Source: JAXMAR01 sp046350295 (GTDB lineage: Bacteria > Planctomycetota > Planctomycetia > Gemmatales > Gemmataceae). From it: a DNA stretch of 31,195 nt. Positions 22,218 to 30,138 of the stretch are shown here, piece by piece. The translations under genes and the position numbers were made by a program. Where the stretch lies: assembly GCA_046350295.1 (NCBI GenBank), contig JAXMAR010000066.1:1-31195 (forward strand). Reading direction: 5' to 3'. Position 1 is the stretch's first letter, and the number at the start of each line of letters is the position of its first letter. The notes below the pieces were generated by a model. It saw nothing but the letters and a program-made list of their open reading frames with translations, searched no databases and was not told where the DNA came from.

Positions 22218-24146
22218 ATGAACCGCCTCACACTCTTAATCCTCGCCCTCCTCCTCGCCGCCCCCGCCCAGGCCGGCCCCAAAATCCCTGTCCTCATCGA
22301 CACCGATATCGGCTCCGATATCGACGACGTCTTCGCGCTCGCCCTCGCTTTCGTCAGCCCGGAGCTGGAGGTCCTCGGCGTCACCACCTGCGCCGGGGAA
22401 GCAGAGGACCGGGCCTGGATGGTTTGCCGGATGCTGTCGCACGGCGGGCTTGGGAAGGTCCCGGTCGCCTATGGCCGGGCGCCGCAGTCGAAGTCGGATA
22501 TCGATTGGCAGATTCAGTATCGCCGGCATCCCGCGGTCATCTTCAATCGAACGTATCGGCCCGTGAAGGAGAGCGCGGTCGAGTTGCTTGCGGCCAAGCT
22601 CAAGGAGCAGCCGGGGAAGATCACCGTCATCGCGGTCGGTCCGCTCACCAACATCGCCCGGCTCTTCAAGGAGCATCCCGAAGCGAAGGAGCAGATGCGG
22701 CGGCTCGTCATCATGGGGGGCTCGGTCCACGTCGGCTACGAAGGCGGCAAGCCGGAGCCGGAGTGGAACATCGTCTCGGACGCCAGGGCGGCCCAGGAGG
22801 TCTTCGCGTCCGGCGTCCCACTTACCGTCCTGCCGCTCGACGCCACCGCCAGCCTGCGCCTCGAGAAGAAGGAACGCGACCGCATCTTCGGCGCCTACAC
22901 GCGGCTCACGATGCAGGTGCAATCGCTCTACCAGCTCTGGGACAAGGAGACGCCGATACTCTTCGATCCCGCCGCCGTCGCCGCGACGTTTGACGAGTCC
23001 TTTTTCACTTTCAAGGAGATGCGGCTCGAAGTCACCGACAAGGGGATGACTGTTCCGGCCAAGGGGAAGCCGAACGCCCGCGTCGCCCTCGCTGTCGACA
23101 AGGAGAAGTTCATCGCCTGGTTCACCGATCGTCTCGCCAAGTCGGGCGAGCCGTCGCTGCCGGCGCCGGCGAAGAACCTGTCCAAGCTGATCGAGCAGGG
23201 CAAGTTCCCGGCCAAGGTCCACGTCGCCGAGGACTATGACACGGACATCGAGAAGCGCTGGTGGATGAGCGGGAAGGCGGAGACCAAGGATATCCGGCCC
23301 GGCGGCGTCCGCGCAAATCGCTCCGTCGTCACGCAGGACTATGACGACCGCCAGGGGGACATGAAGACGATGTACTCGGCCGTCATCTTCAATCCCGTCC
23401 CCGGCCCGCCGATGGGCAAGAACACCCGCCTCGGCTTCCGCTACAAGCTGCTCGGGACCGACAAGCTGCGCGTGCAGCTCTACAGCCTCACCAACGGCTA
23501 CCACCGCTATCTCTCGCTCGAAGGTCTGCCGCAAAACGAATGGCGCCACGGCACGGTCGACATGACGCAGATGCGCCGCCCCGACGGCTCCGGCGGCCCC
23601 CTCGCCGAGGACGAGCGCATCGACGACATCCAGTTCTACGTCGACCCGCGCGCCGAAGTCCTGATCGACGACGTCATCCTCTACGATGTCGCCCGCGACG
23701 GCGAGACGCGGCCCTTCCCGAAGCGCGTGATCTTCACCGCCTGGTTCGATACCGGCAAGCAAGGCAAGGAATGGCCCGGCGATTTCGAGATCGTGCCGGA
23801 CGAGAAGCCGCGCAAATGGAAGGCGGCGAAATCCGTGCTCAACAAGGAGAGCGGGGAGCAGTGGATTCGCCTCGGGCTGCGTGGGACGCGGAAGCTGGGG
23901 GAGAAGACGGAGCTGACGTTCCGCTATCGCCTCAAGGGCGCCGACTCGATGACGATCGAGCTGGGACACAGCAAGAAGGGGATGGCGGCACGGACGACGG
24001 TCAAGGGATTAAAGGACGCGGGGGAGACGACGGTCGCGTTCGAGCGACTCGCGGCGGACACGCAGATAGATGAGGTCCGTTTCGTCCTGCCGCGCGGCGG
24101 AGAGTTGGTCATCGACGATGTGCTGTTGTATGAGCCGGGACGTTAG
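22218..24146 (+). CDS. Secreted nucleoside hydrolase with two C-terminal beta modules
   Basis: A predicted inosine/uridine-preferring nucleoside N-ribohydrolase, cleaving ribonucleosides to base and ribose. The 642-aa product has a signal peptide (1-19, MNRLTLLILALLLAAPAQA) and then the calcium-binding DTDIGSDIDD (28-37), VIAVGPLTNIARLF (137-150) and LVIMGGSVH typical of the IUNH fold (to about 310). After a linker come two similar beta-rich modules: about 402-489 (LGFRYKLLGTDKLRVQLYS ... EVLIDDVILYDV) and about 565-642 (LTFRYRLKGADSMTIELGHS ... ELVIDDVLLYEP). They resemble carbohydrate-binding-type sandwiches and suggest surface binding. The ATG at 22218 begins the signal peptide; the longer in-phase frame comes from the palindromic element and is rejected. 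Export of a nucleoside hydrolase suggests scavenging outside the cytoplasm. Confidence 0.88.
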   Translation: MNRLTLLILALLLAAPAQAGPKIPVLIDTDIGSDIDDVFALALAFVSPELEVLGVTTCAGEAEDRAWMVCRMLSHGGLGKVPVAYGRAPQSKSDIDWQIQYRRHPAVIFNRTYRPVKESAVELLAAKLKEQPGKITVIAVGPLTNIARLFKEHPEAKEQMRRLVIMGGSVHVGYEGGKPEPEWNIVSDARAAQEVFASGVPLTVLPLDATASLRLEKKERDRIFGAYTRLTMQVQSLYQLWDKETPILFDPAAVAATFDESFFTFKEMRLEVTDKGMTVPAKGKPNARVALAVDKEKFIAWFTDRLAKSGEPSLPAPAKNLSKLIEQGKFPAKVHVAEDYDTDIEKRWWMSGKAETKDIRPGGVRANRSVVTQDYDDRQGDMKTMYSAVIFNPVPGPPMGKNTRLGFRYKLLGTDKLRVQLYSLTNGYHRYLSLEGLPQNEWRHGTVDMTQMRRPDGSGGPLAEDERIDDIQFYVDPRAEVLIDDVILYDVARDGETRPFPKRVIFTAWFDTGKQGKEWPGDFEIVPDEKPRKWKAAKSVLNKESGEQWIRLGLRGTRKLGEKTELTFRYRLKGADSMTIELGHSKKGMAARTTVKGLKDAGETTVAFERLAADTQIDEVRFVLPRGGELVIDDVLLYEPGR

Positions 24147-24260
24147 CGCCTGTTGATGGGCGGGCTGCCCTGGCCTGCGCCCGGTCTTTTTCAATTGCTA
24201 TCGCAGCTCAAAACACGATAATCGCAGTCGAAGCCCAAACCTACCTCAGGCTCGTCTGCC

Positions 24261-26024
24261 ATGAAACGCTTCCTCTTCGTCTGCGCCTTGCTTTCGACTC
24301 TCCCCTTGCTCACCCTCTTCGAGCGCCTCGACGCACGCGAGAAAGCCGGGGAGGTCGCCGACCTTATCCTCTACCACGCCAAGGTGCTGACGGTCGACGA
24401 GAAGTTCTCCGTCGCCGAGGCGGTCGCCGTCAAGGGGGACCGCATCCTCGCGGTCGGTAGCGACGAGGCGGTCCTCAAGCTCAAGGGCCCGAAGACCAAG
24501 CTCGTCGACGCCCAGGGCCGCAACGTCCTGCCCGGGCTTTACGACAGCCACACGCATCCCATGGGCGCCGCGACCAGCGAGATCCGCGAGCCGTTGCCGC
24601 GCTTGAAGACGCTGAGCGATGTCTTCGCCTACATCGAGAAGAAGACCAAGGAGCTGCCGGAAGGGGACTGGATCGTTCTCCAGTACGCCTTCCCGACCCG
24701 CCTCAAGGAGGCGCGTTTCCCGACGAAGGCCGAGCTGGACAAGGTCGCCCCCAAGCATCCCGTCCTTTATCACGCCGGCCCGGCGGGCATGGTCAACAGC
24801 AAGGCCCTCGAGGTCTCCGGCATCACCAGCAAGACGCCCAGCCCGCGTAACGGCCGCATCGTCATGGACCCCAAGACCGGCGAGCCGACCGGCATGATCC
24901 GCAACGCCTATGGCGCCCTCAAGCGCAAAGAGTCCGCCGCCGTCAAGATCAGCCCCAAGGAACGCCGCGAGGCCGTCAAGAAGCTCTTCGCCCTTTACAA
25001 CGAGCAGGGCCTCACCAGCATCGCCGACCGCAGCGCCGACCGCGGCGCCCTCGACCTCTATTACTCCCTCGAGAAGAGCGGCGAGTTGACCATCCGCATC
25101 AACGTCGCCCGCAGCTTCGGCGGCGTCGGCGACCGCGACGCCATCATCGCCCGCCTCCTGGAACTCGCGGGCAAGGACGGCCTGGGTGGCCCCACCGGCG
25201 TCGGCGGCATCTGGGTCCGCATCGGCCCCATCAAGTTCTTCCTGGACGGCGGCATGCTCAACGGCACCGCCTACATGCGCACCCCCTGGCCCCCGGGCGA
25301 TACCTACCAGATCGTCGAGGACGACTACAAGGGCCTGCTCTTCGCCGACCCCGAGCGCGTCAAGACGCTGGTCGAGGAAGCGACCCGCCGCAAATGGCAG
25401 GTCACGGCGCACACGGCGGGCGAAGGCGCCATGGACGTCCTGGTCGACGCCTACGAGTTCGTCAACCGCGCCATGCCGATCAAGGATTTGCGTCACTGCA
25501 TCACGCACGCCAACTTCCCGTCGCAGGAGAACCTCGAGCGCTGCCAGAAGCTCGGCGTCTGCGCCGACGTGCAGCCCGCCTGGCTCTACAAGGACGGCGC
25601 CACCCTGAACCGCGTCCTCGGCAAGGAACGCATCCGCTGGTTCCAGCCCTACAAGAGCTGGCTCAAGTACACCACCATTGGCGGCGGCAGCGACCACATG
25701 ATCATGCTCGACTCCATGGAGTCCGTGAACCCCTGGAACCCCTGGCTCGGCATGGCCGTCGCCATCGGCCGCGCCACCGAGCCCGGCCTGGTCCTCGTCC
25801 CCGAAGAAAAGCTGACGCGCGAGGAGGCGCTGCGGCTCTACACCATCAACAACGCCTACCTGCACCACGAGGAGAACGAAAAAGGGATGCTGAAGACCGG
25901 CATGCTCGCCGACATGATTGTCATCGACCGGGATTACCTGACCTGCTCCCTGGTCACTCTACCGGATACGCGCGTGCTGACGACGATCGTGGGGGGAAAG
26001 GTGGTGTTTCAGCGGAAGGAGTGA
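24261..26024 (+). CDS. YtcJ-like metal-dependent amidohydrolase (Amidohydro_3), exported
   Basis: A predicted metal-dependent hydrolase of amides or imides; the substrate is unknown. The 587-aa product has an N-terminal signal-like helix (MKRFLFVCALLSTLPLLTLF). The composite domain follows (ADLILYHAKVLTVDEKFSVA, then EAVAVKGDRILAVGS, about 33-67), then PGLYDSHTHP (91-100) with the metal HxH. Further expected ligands are FFLDGGMLNG, TAHTAGEGAMD (near 381-391), HCITHANF (near 412-419) and GGGSDHM (near 475-481). The C-terminus has the usual return of the small domain, KGMLKTGMLADMIVIDRDYL. It sits 115 bp after the nucleoside hydrolase on the same strand, so the two may be transcribed together. 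The Shine-Dalgarno is weak. The length is normal for the family. Confidence 0.9.
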   Translation: MKRFLFVCALLSTLPLLTLFERLDAREKAGEVADLILYHAKVLTVDEKFSVAEAVAVKGDRILAVGSDEAVLKLKGPKTKLVDAQGRNVLPGLYDSHTHPMGAATSEIREPLPRLKTLSDVFAYIEKKTKELPEGDWIVLQYAFPTRLKEARFPTKAELDKVAPKHPVLYHAGPAGMVNSKALEVSGITSKTPSPRNGRIVMDPKTGEPTGMIRNAYGALKRKESAAVKISPKERREAVKKLFALYNEQGLTSIADRSADRGALDLYYSLEKSGELTIRINVARSFGGVGDRDAIIARLLELAGKDGLGGPTGVGGIWVRIGPIKFFLDGGMLNGTAYMRTPWPPGDTYQIVEDDYKGLLFADPERVKTLVEEATRRKWQVTAHTAGEGAMDVLVDAYEFVNRAMPIKDLRHCITHANFPSQENLERCQKLGVCADVQPAWLYKDGATLNRVLGKERIRWFQPYKSWLKYTTIGGGSDHMIMLDSMESVNPWNPWLGMAVAIGRATEPGLVLVPEEKLTREEALRLYTINNAYLHHEENEKGMLKTGMLADMIVIDRDYLTCSLVTLPDTRVLTTIVGGKVVFQRKE

Positions 26025-26061
26025 AGCTCTCTCCCCCAAACCCTTAGCGGAAGGAGTGAAG
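26011..26061. repeat. 16-bp direct repeat around the amidohydrolase stop codon
   Basis: AGCGGAAGGAGTGAAG occurs at 26011-26026, where it encodes the last codons and the TGA, and again at 26046-26061. A short tandem duplication or slippage is likely. Confidence 0.65.
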
Positions 26062-26076
26062 ATTCTTCCCGCCAAG

Positions 26077-26104
26077 CCCGCAGGTGAGTCTTCGAACCTG
26101 CGGG
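26077..26104. terminator. Hairpin between convergent genes
   Basis: CCCGCAGGT (26077-26085) pairs perfectly with ACCTGCGGG (26096-26104) over a 10-nt loop. It lies between the convergent amidohydrolase and DUF4058 genes and may serve both directions. No T-tract follows on either strand, so it is only a possible terminator. Confidence 0.4.
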
Positions 26105-26117
26105 GTGACGGCGCGGA

Positions 26118-26918
26118 TCAAGAATTCGTTTTGCCGTCGTCCGGCGCCTGGCTCGGTCTCGTCCCCGCCTCACGCACCACCTCCCGCGCCCACTCCGCGT
26201 CCGGCTCCTTCAGCGGCAACCTGGGCGGCGCCGCGTAGTTCACCGTCTGATCGTACGGCCCTTGATCGTACGCCGTATTGAAGCATTCCTGCAGCGGTAG
26301 GCTGACGAAGCCATCCTCCGGCTTGAGCGGAATCGGAACATCAGGCAGAACATCGCGCACGCCGATCGGCCAGATTCCCATGCGCGGGAACTCGGCGGCC
26401 CGGCAAACCAGCACGTAGTAGTCCGCGGGTGGGGGTGTCGGGTCCCCCATCGGCATGCGCTCGCCGTGGCGCAAGAGATCGATCTCGACCAGGTTGGTCC
26501 CCGTCGCCAGGTATTCGTTGCGCTTGGCTAGATAGACCTCGCGATCGTCCCCTTCCTTGTTCGCCGGACTGAGGAGTTCGATGACGCTGATGATGCGATC
26601 CGTCGCCACCTCCTTGATCTTCAGGAACTTATTCCCTTCACGCCGGATGGCGGGAAGAATCGATGACGCTGGGGCCGTCAGTGTCGCGGTCGCCGCTCCG
26701 CCGTTTCCGCGCGACGCCACAAACACGTCCGGTCTTCCCATGCGGGTCAAGGCGTCCGGTTCGTGCAGCCAGATGTAGACATCGGACCATACCGTGTATC
26801 CAGGAGGAAGCCGGCGTTTCAGGGCCGCCTTCATGGCCGTGATCATCGTCGGCTGAAGGTCCTGCCAGAATGGTTGCGCCTCGAGATAAGGATCCATTCC
26901 AGGAAAGAAAGAGGCCAT
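26118..26918 (-). CDS. DUF4058 family protein
   Basis: A 266-aa soluble protein of a family frequent in planctomycetes and cyanobacteria; function unknown. The ATG at 26918 follows GAGGAA and gives the characteristic N-terminus MASFFPGMDPYLEAQPFWQD. A longer in-phase frame from 26957 lacks this and is rejected. Other typical features are WSDVYIWL, RPDVFV, the acidic/lysine core VIELLSPANKEGDDREVYLA (about 111-130) and TNLVEIDLLRHGERMP, then PLPLQECFNTAYDQGPYDQ-like VSLPLQECFNTAYDQGPYDQ and a final AAPPRLPL. The core strand-E-strand-K pattern is reminiscent of restriction-like nuclease folds, but I do not claim an activity. It is convergent with the amidohydrolase gene. Confidence 0.9.
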   Translation of the reverse strand: MASFFPGMDPYLEAQPFWQDLQPTMITAMKAALKRRLPPGYTVWSDVYIWLHEPDALTRMGRPDVFVASRGNGGAATATLTAPASSILPAIRREGNKFLKIKEVATDRIISVIELLSPANKEGDDREVYLAKRNEYLATGTNLVEIDLLRHGERMPMGDPTPPPADYYVLVCRAAEFPRMGIWPIGVRDVLPDVPIPLKPEDGFVSLPLQECFNTAYDQGPYDQTVNYAAPPRLPLKEPDAEWAREVVREAGTRPSQAPDDGKTNS

Positions 26919-27000
26919 GGCGTTCCTCACATGCGAGACAGTCGTGCTGAAGACCATTTTACGTCGTCTCGGGACTTACCGGAAATAGTGCCGCGATTTC

Positions 27001-28161
27001 CTACTTGCCCGCTCCTTTCGCCCCCGCCGCGATCGTCGCCACCTGGCCGCGCAGCCGCGTGACGTTCCCCTTGCCGTCGGGATGCACGCGGTTGCTCAGG
27101 AAAATGACCGCGGTTTCGCTCGGCGGGTCAAGCCACAGGGACGTGCCGGTGAAGCCCGTATGCCCGAAGCTGACCCCTGGCGGGAACAGATCGCCGCGGT
27201 TGCTCGAGAACTTGGTCTTCATGTCCCAACCATAGGTCCGCAGCAAACCGGGCCCGACCTCGCGCGGGGCCGTCATCGTCGTCACCGACGCCGGGCTCAG
27301 CACTCGCTTGCCGTCGTAGACGCCTCCCTTGAGCAACATCTCGGTGAAGACGGCCAGGTCATCCGCGCTCGAGAACAGCCCGGCGTGCCCGGCGACGCCG
27401 CCCAGCGCATGCGCCCGCGGGTCATGGACTTCGCCCTGCATCCAGCGGCCCTCGCGTTTCTGTGTCGGGGCGCAGCGTTCTTTGAGCTTGGCCCCTGGCC
27501 GGAAGGCGGTGTCGTTCATTCCGAGCGGGCGGAAGATGTGCTCGTGGGCGAATTGATCGAGCGGCATTCCGCTGACGCGCTGGACGATGTCCCCCAGGAC
27601 GATGAAGCCGACGTCGCTGTAGACGAACTTCTCGCCGGGCCTGGTCGCCGGTTTCAGCGCGTAGATCCGTTCGAGCGCCTTCTTCGGCCCGTCCTGATAG
27701 TCCTTGATGGAGTTGTCCGCGATCAGCCCGCTCGTGTGCGTGAGCAGATGGGCGATCGTGATCGGCGCCCCGCCGAACGGCTCGCCCGGAACGTGGCGCG
27801 ACACGCGATCGGTCAATCTCAGCTTGCCCTCCTCGATCAGCAGGAACACGCTCGTCGCCGTCGCGATCGGCTTGGTGAGGGAGGCCAGATCGAAGACGAT
27901 CTCCGGTCCCATGGCGCCGGCCGCCGCGTCGACGCCGCGCCGGCCATAGGCTTTGCGAAAGACGACGCGGCCCTTGTGTACTACCACGACCACGCAGCCG
28001 GGCAGTTCGTTCTTGCGCAGCGCCTCGGCGACGACCGCGTCGATCCGCGCCAGCGCCGCCGCCGACAAGCCCAGCTTCTCCGGCGCGACGACCGGCAGCG
28101 GCCTCTCCGCGCCCCAGGCCGGATGGCACGACAACAGAGCGACCAGGATCGCCGTTCGCAT
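27001..28161 (-). CDS. Secreted beta-lactamase-fold serine hydrolase
   Basis: An exported penicillin-binding-protein/beta-lactamase (class C-like) family hydrolase; possible esterase or D-aminopeptidase activity, substrate unknown. The 386-aa product has a signal peptide (MRTAILVALLSCHPAWGA, about 1-18). The catalytic SxxK is SLTK (94-97), preceded by FDLA. The second motif is Tyr181-Ser-Asp (YSDVGF) in place of the usual YxN, and the third is HTG (334-336, SFGHTGFTGTSLW). ITIAHLLTHTSGL and IFRPLGMNDTAF are family landmarks. AAGGGA precedes the ATG. It follows the small secreted protein gene on the same strand, but a terminator separates them, so it has its own promoter. Confidence 0.9.
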   Translation of the reverse strand: MRTAILVALLSCHPAWGAERPLPVVAPEKLGLSAAALARIDAVVAEALRKNELPGCVVVVVHKGRVVFRKAYGRRGVDAAAGAMGPEIVFDLASLTKPIATATSVFLLIEEGKLRLTDRVSRHVPGEPFGGAPITIAHLLTHTSGLIADNSIKDYQDGPKKALERIYALKPATRPGEKFVYSDVGFIVLGDIVQRVSGMPLDQFAHEHIFRPLGMNDTAFRPGAKLKERCAPTQKREGRWMQGEVHDPRAHALGGVAGHAGLFSSADDLAVFTEMLLKGGVYDGKRVLSPASVTTMTAPREVGPGLLRTYGWDMKTKFSSNRGDLFPPGVSFGHTGFTGTSLWLDPPSETAVIFLSNRVHPDGKGNVTRLRGQVATIAAGAKGAGK

Positions 28162-28203
28162 GGCCCGCGTCCCTTGTGTTTCCCCGCGCTTGCAAGAAGG
28201 CGC

Positions 28204-28233
28204 ACAAAAAAAGCCCGCGGCAGAGCCGCGGGC
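28204..28233 (-). terminator. Rho-independent terminator
   Basis: On the minus strand GCCCGCGG / CCGCGGGC (28213-28233) form a perfect GC stem with a 5-nt loop, followed by seven T residues (28206-28212 as A on plus). It ends the transcript of the small secreted protein gene 19 bp after its stop. Confidence 0.9.
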
Positions 28234-28251
28234 CGAGAAATACGTGGTGGA

Positions 28252-28653
28252 TTATTCCACGTCGTCCTTCTTCTTCTTCTTCTTCATGCCGCCGCCGAAA
28301 GGCATGATCTGGGTGATCTTGTCCCCTTCGGTGGTGATGCGGGCCGTGGTCCCCTTCTCGTTCTGGAAGAGTTTGTTCTCCAGGCCGCCCTCGATCGGGT
28401 CGCCGGCTTCGATCTTGAACTTGCCGTCGTCCCCCTTGCTGAACTTCGCCTTGACGACCTTGACGCTATCCGCGACGGTCATCGTGGTGGCTTCCTCGCT
28501 CTTGGTCCCCTTCTTGTCCCCGTCCTTCTTGGTGATCTTGTAGAACGTCACCTTCTTGCCGTCGATCTTCGTGATGCTCGCCGTGAACTCCTCCGCGGCG
28601 ACGAACGCGAAACTGACGAGCAAGACACATGCGGCCAGACCGAACTTTCTCAT
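28252..28653 (-). CDS. Small secreted protein with Lys-rich tail
   Basis: A 133-aa exported protein I cannot name. The ATG at 28653 follows AGAGGGG and begins a clean signal peptide, MRKFGLAACVLLVSFAFVAA (cleavage near 20). The mature chain is short beta-type repeats: EEFTASITKIDGKKVTFYKI, ATTMTVADSVKVVKAKFSK, KFKIEAGDPIEGGLENKLF, TARITTEGDKITQIMPF, then GGGMKKKKKKDDVE. Lysine is about one residue in five. An OB- or KOW-like small barrel is possible from the strand pattern. The longer in-phase frame from 28752 has no signal peptide and is rejected. It has its own strong terminator, so it is probably a monocistronic, well expressed gene. Confidence 0.82.
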   Translation of the reverse strand: MRKFGLAACVLLVSFAFVAAEEFTASITKIDGKKVTFYKITKKDGDKKGTKSEEATTMTVADSVKVVKAKFSKGDDGKFKIEAGDPIEGGLENKLFQNEKGTTARITTEGDKITQIMPFGGGMKKKKKKDDVE

Positions 28654-28954
28654 GGATGACCCCTCTAGCGTTGGCGCCGCTCGTGGCCCGGACCCACGCC
28701 GGGCAGAGAACGACCGAACACGTGGCAGCGTTTTCTGCTCACAACCTAGCAATCAAAGATGAGGAACCCATTAGATGTGGTAGGGCCGGCGCTTTGTCGG
28801 GCGTTTCGAGGCGAGTTTCAAAAGGGGACGCCGCTTCAGGAGTCGCGTCCCCGCTTTGAAGCCGCCTCTGGCGAGTCACGCCCTCGAGCCAATCGGCGCC
28901 GGCTCCAACCGCCAGTGCGATTATCGCCGTCGAGGCGCCGAAGTCAAGCGCCTG
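28654..28954. other. Intergenic region with palindrome
   Basis: This 301-bp spacer is upstream of the small secreted protein gene and downstream of the membrane protein gene. Apart from the inverted repeat at 28817-28860 I see no gene, and no clear promoter boxes. Confidence 0.5.
28817..28860. repeat. Inverted repeat, GGGGACGC palindrome
   Basis: TTCAAAAGGGGACGC (28817-28831) and GCGTCCCCGCTTTGAA (28845-28860) are inverted copies with one 1-nt size difference and a 13-nt loop. It is 3' to the membrane protein gene (minus strand), about 95 bp past its stop, and may work as a terminator or be another interspersed palindrome. Confidence 0.65.
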
Positions 28955-29776
28955 TCATTTTTTGTCGCGGCTGGAGGAGAAGAAATCGTACTGCGCGTTG
29001 AGGTACAGATGCACGTTCGCGACGGTGAGGTAGGAAAAGAAGGGCGCGAGCGCGACGCCGCCGAGCAGCAGCAGCAGGTAGACTCTCGTCACGAGCGCCA
29101 GCCCGGTCTCGACACGGTTTTGCCACAACGGCAGGAGCAGCGGCAAAAGGAAGGGAAGCGTGATCAAGATAGCGACCGCGAGCGCCAGGGCCTCGCGCGT
29201 CAGCAACCAGCCCAGGCGCCCGCGCAGCAGGCGGCCCCAGCGGCGCAACAGGCCCAGGACGCCCTCGTCCTCGACCACCAGGATCGGCGCCAACAACAGT
29301 GCCAGCGCGAGCGCCGGCGCCGTCAATGCCTCGAGCACGAGCTGGACGCAGGCGAGAACGGCGCGCGTCAAGTCCGGCAGCGCCTGGCCTCCCTGTTCGA
29401 GCCAGCGTCGCGCCAGGAGTGGGATGCCGAGCAATCCGACGAGCAGCCCGATCACCACCAGCTGCGCCAGCCAGAGCAGAAACGCGCGGCGCAGCAGGGC
29501 GGGGGCCTCGCGCGGCCGGCTCGAGCGCAAGCCTTCGGCCTCCGTCACCGTCCGGCGCGTCAGCACCACGGCGGCGAAGGCGTAGCCCAAGAGCGGCGCC
29601 GGCGCCAGCAGAAGCAGGAACGCCGGCTCGTCGAAAAACGCCCGGCACAGATCGATCCCAAGGACGCCCAGCGCCAGCGCCAGTCCCATGCAGGCGCCCA
29701 GCGCCAGCTTCCTGGGTTCGAAGCTGCGTTCCAGCGCGAGCAGAAGCTCATTCAGCGTCGTGCGCATTCGTTCCAT
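28955..29776 (-). CDS. Multi-pass membrane protein, function unknown
   Basis: A 273-aa inner-membrane protein not assigned to a family. From the ATG at 29776 it starts MERMRTTLNELLLALERSFE, a cytoplasmic amphipathic helix. About six hydrophobic segments follow: LALGACMGLALALGVLGIDL, AFLLLLAPAPLLGYAFAAVV, AFLLWLAQLVVIGLLVGLLG, VLEALTAPALALALLLAPIL, ALALAVAILITLPFLLPLLL and LVTRVYLLLLLGGVALAPFF. The pattern, with a linker VVEDEGVLGLLRRWGRLL in the middle, resembles DUF4013- or YciC-type membrane proteins, a weak resemblance. AAGGG is 7 nt before this ATG. An in-phase GTG further up (29830) and a later ATG (29767) are alternatives. Confidence 0.72.
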   Translation of the reverse strand: MERMRTTLNELLLALERSFEPRKLALGACMGLALALGVLGIDLCRAFFDEPAFLLLLAPAPLLGYAFAAVVLTRRTVTEAEGLRSSRPREAPALLRRAFLLWLAQLVVIGLLVGLLGIPLLARRWLEQGGQALPDLTRAVLACVQLVLEALTAPALALALLLAPILVVEDEGVLGLLRRWGRLLRGRLGWLLTREALALAVAILITLPFLLPLLLPLWQNRVETGLALVTRVYLLLLLGGVALAPFFSYLTVANVHLYLNAQYDFFSSSRDKK

Positions 29777-29857
29777 CTTGCCGCCCTTGGCCAGTTTCCG
29801 CCACCCCGCCCCGCCGCCTATCTCGCGCACGCCGCTGCAGGGTCCACGTCATAACCA

Positions 29858-29910
29858 GCAAGCACGGCAAGACCGACAAGCGCGGCAAGACCGGAAAGTG
29901 CGGGTGACCG
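29858..29910. repeat. 18-bp tandem repeat, about three units
   Basis: Units AAGCACGGCAAGACCGAC, AAGCGCGGCAAGACCGGA and a decayed third AAGTGCGGGTGACCGGA follow one another at 29858-29910. Period 18 would encode a Lys/Gly-rich hexapeptide, but there is no gene around it. Confidence 0.65.
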
Positions 29911-30021
29911 GAACGCCTTGTTCGTTTCGCGCGGCCCTGTTAGATTCCCCTTCCGCCAGCGGCCGCGGAATTTCGCGGCGGCCGCGGTCGATCTTAGTGG
30001 GGACTCTCTTCCGCTCAAGCG

Positions 30022-30121
30022 GGCTTTGCAACGCAAAAGGGGAACTGTCCCTTTCGCTCGTGCGAATTACGCAGGCTTTTCGGCAAGGCGAGAGGGACAG
30101 TCCCTTTTGCGTCGCCAAGCC
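30022..30121. mobile_element. Second 100-bp palindromic MITE-like element
   Basis: Exactly 100 bp like the copy at 21988-22087. The left arm GGCTTTGCAACGCAAAAGGG and the right arm ending CCCTTTTGCGTCGCCAAGCC are inverted copies, with more mismatches than the first. No direct repeat is visible at the ends, so this copy is older or inserted differently. It lies directly upstream of the GT87 gene's ribosome site and could affect its leader RNA. Confidence 0.75.
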
Positions 30122-30138
30122 GGCCAGGCAGGGATTGC

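Larger units (their letters stand above)
29831..30138. other. Divergent intergenic region with tandem repeat and palindromic element
   Basis: Between the membrane protein gene (minus) and the GT87 gene (plus). It holds an 18-bp tandem repeat (29858-29910) and a 100-bp palindromic element (30022-30121). The element ends 17 bp before the GT87 start codon. No promoter boxes are evident. Confidence 0.55.

Noticed and set aside
22236..25868. Minus-strand ORFs of 577 and 540 aa opposite the nucleoside hydrolase and amidohydrolase genes
   Set aside because: Mirror frames of two certain enzymes; Val/Gly/Asp-rich composition typical of antisense shadows.
27082..28659. 525-aa plus-strand ORF opposite the serine hydrolase and small secreted protein
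   Set aside because: Antisense to two signal-peptide genes and runs through a strong terminator.
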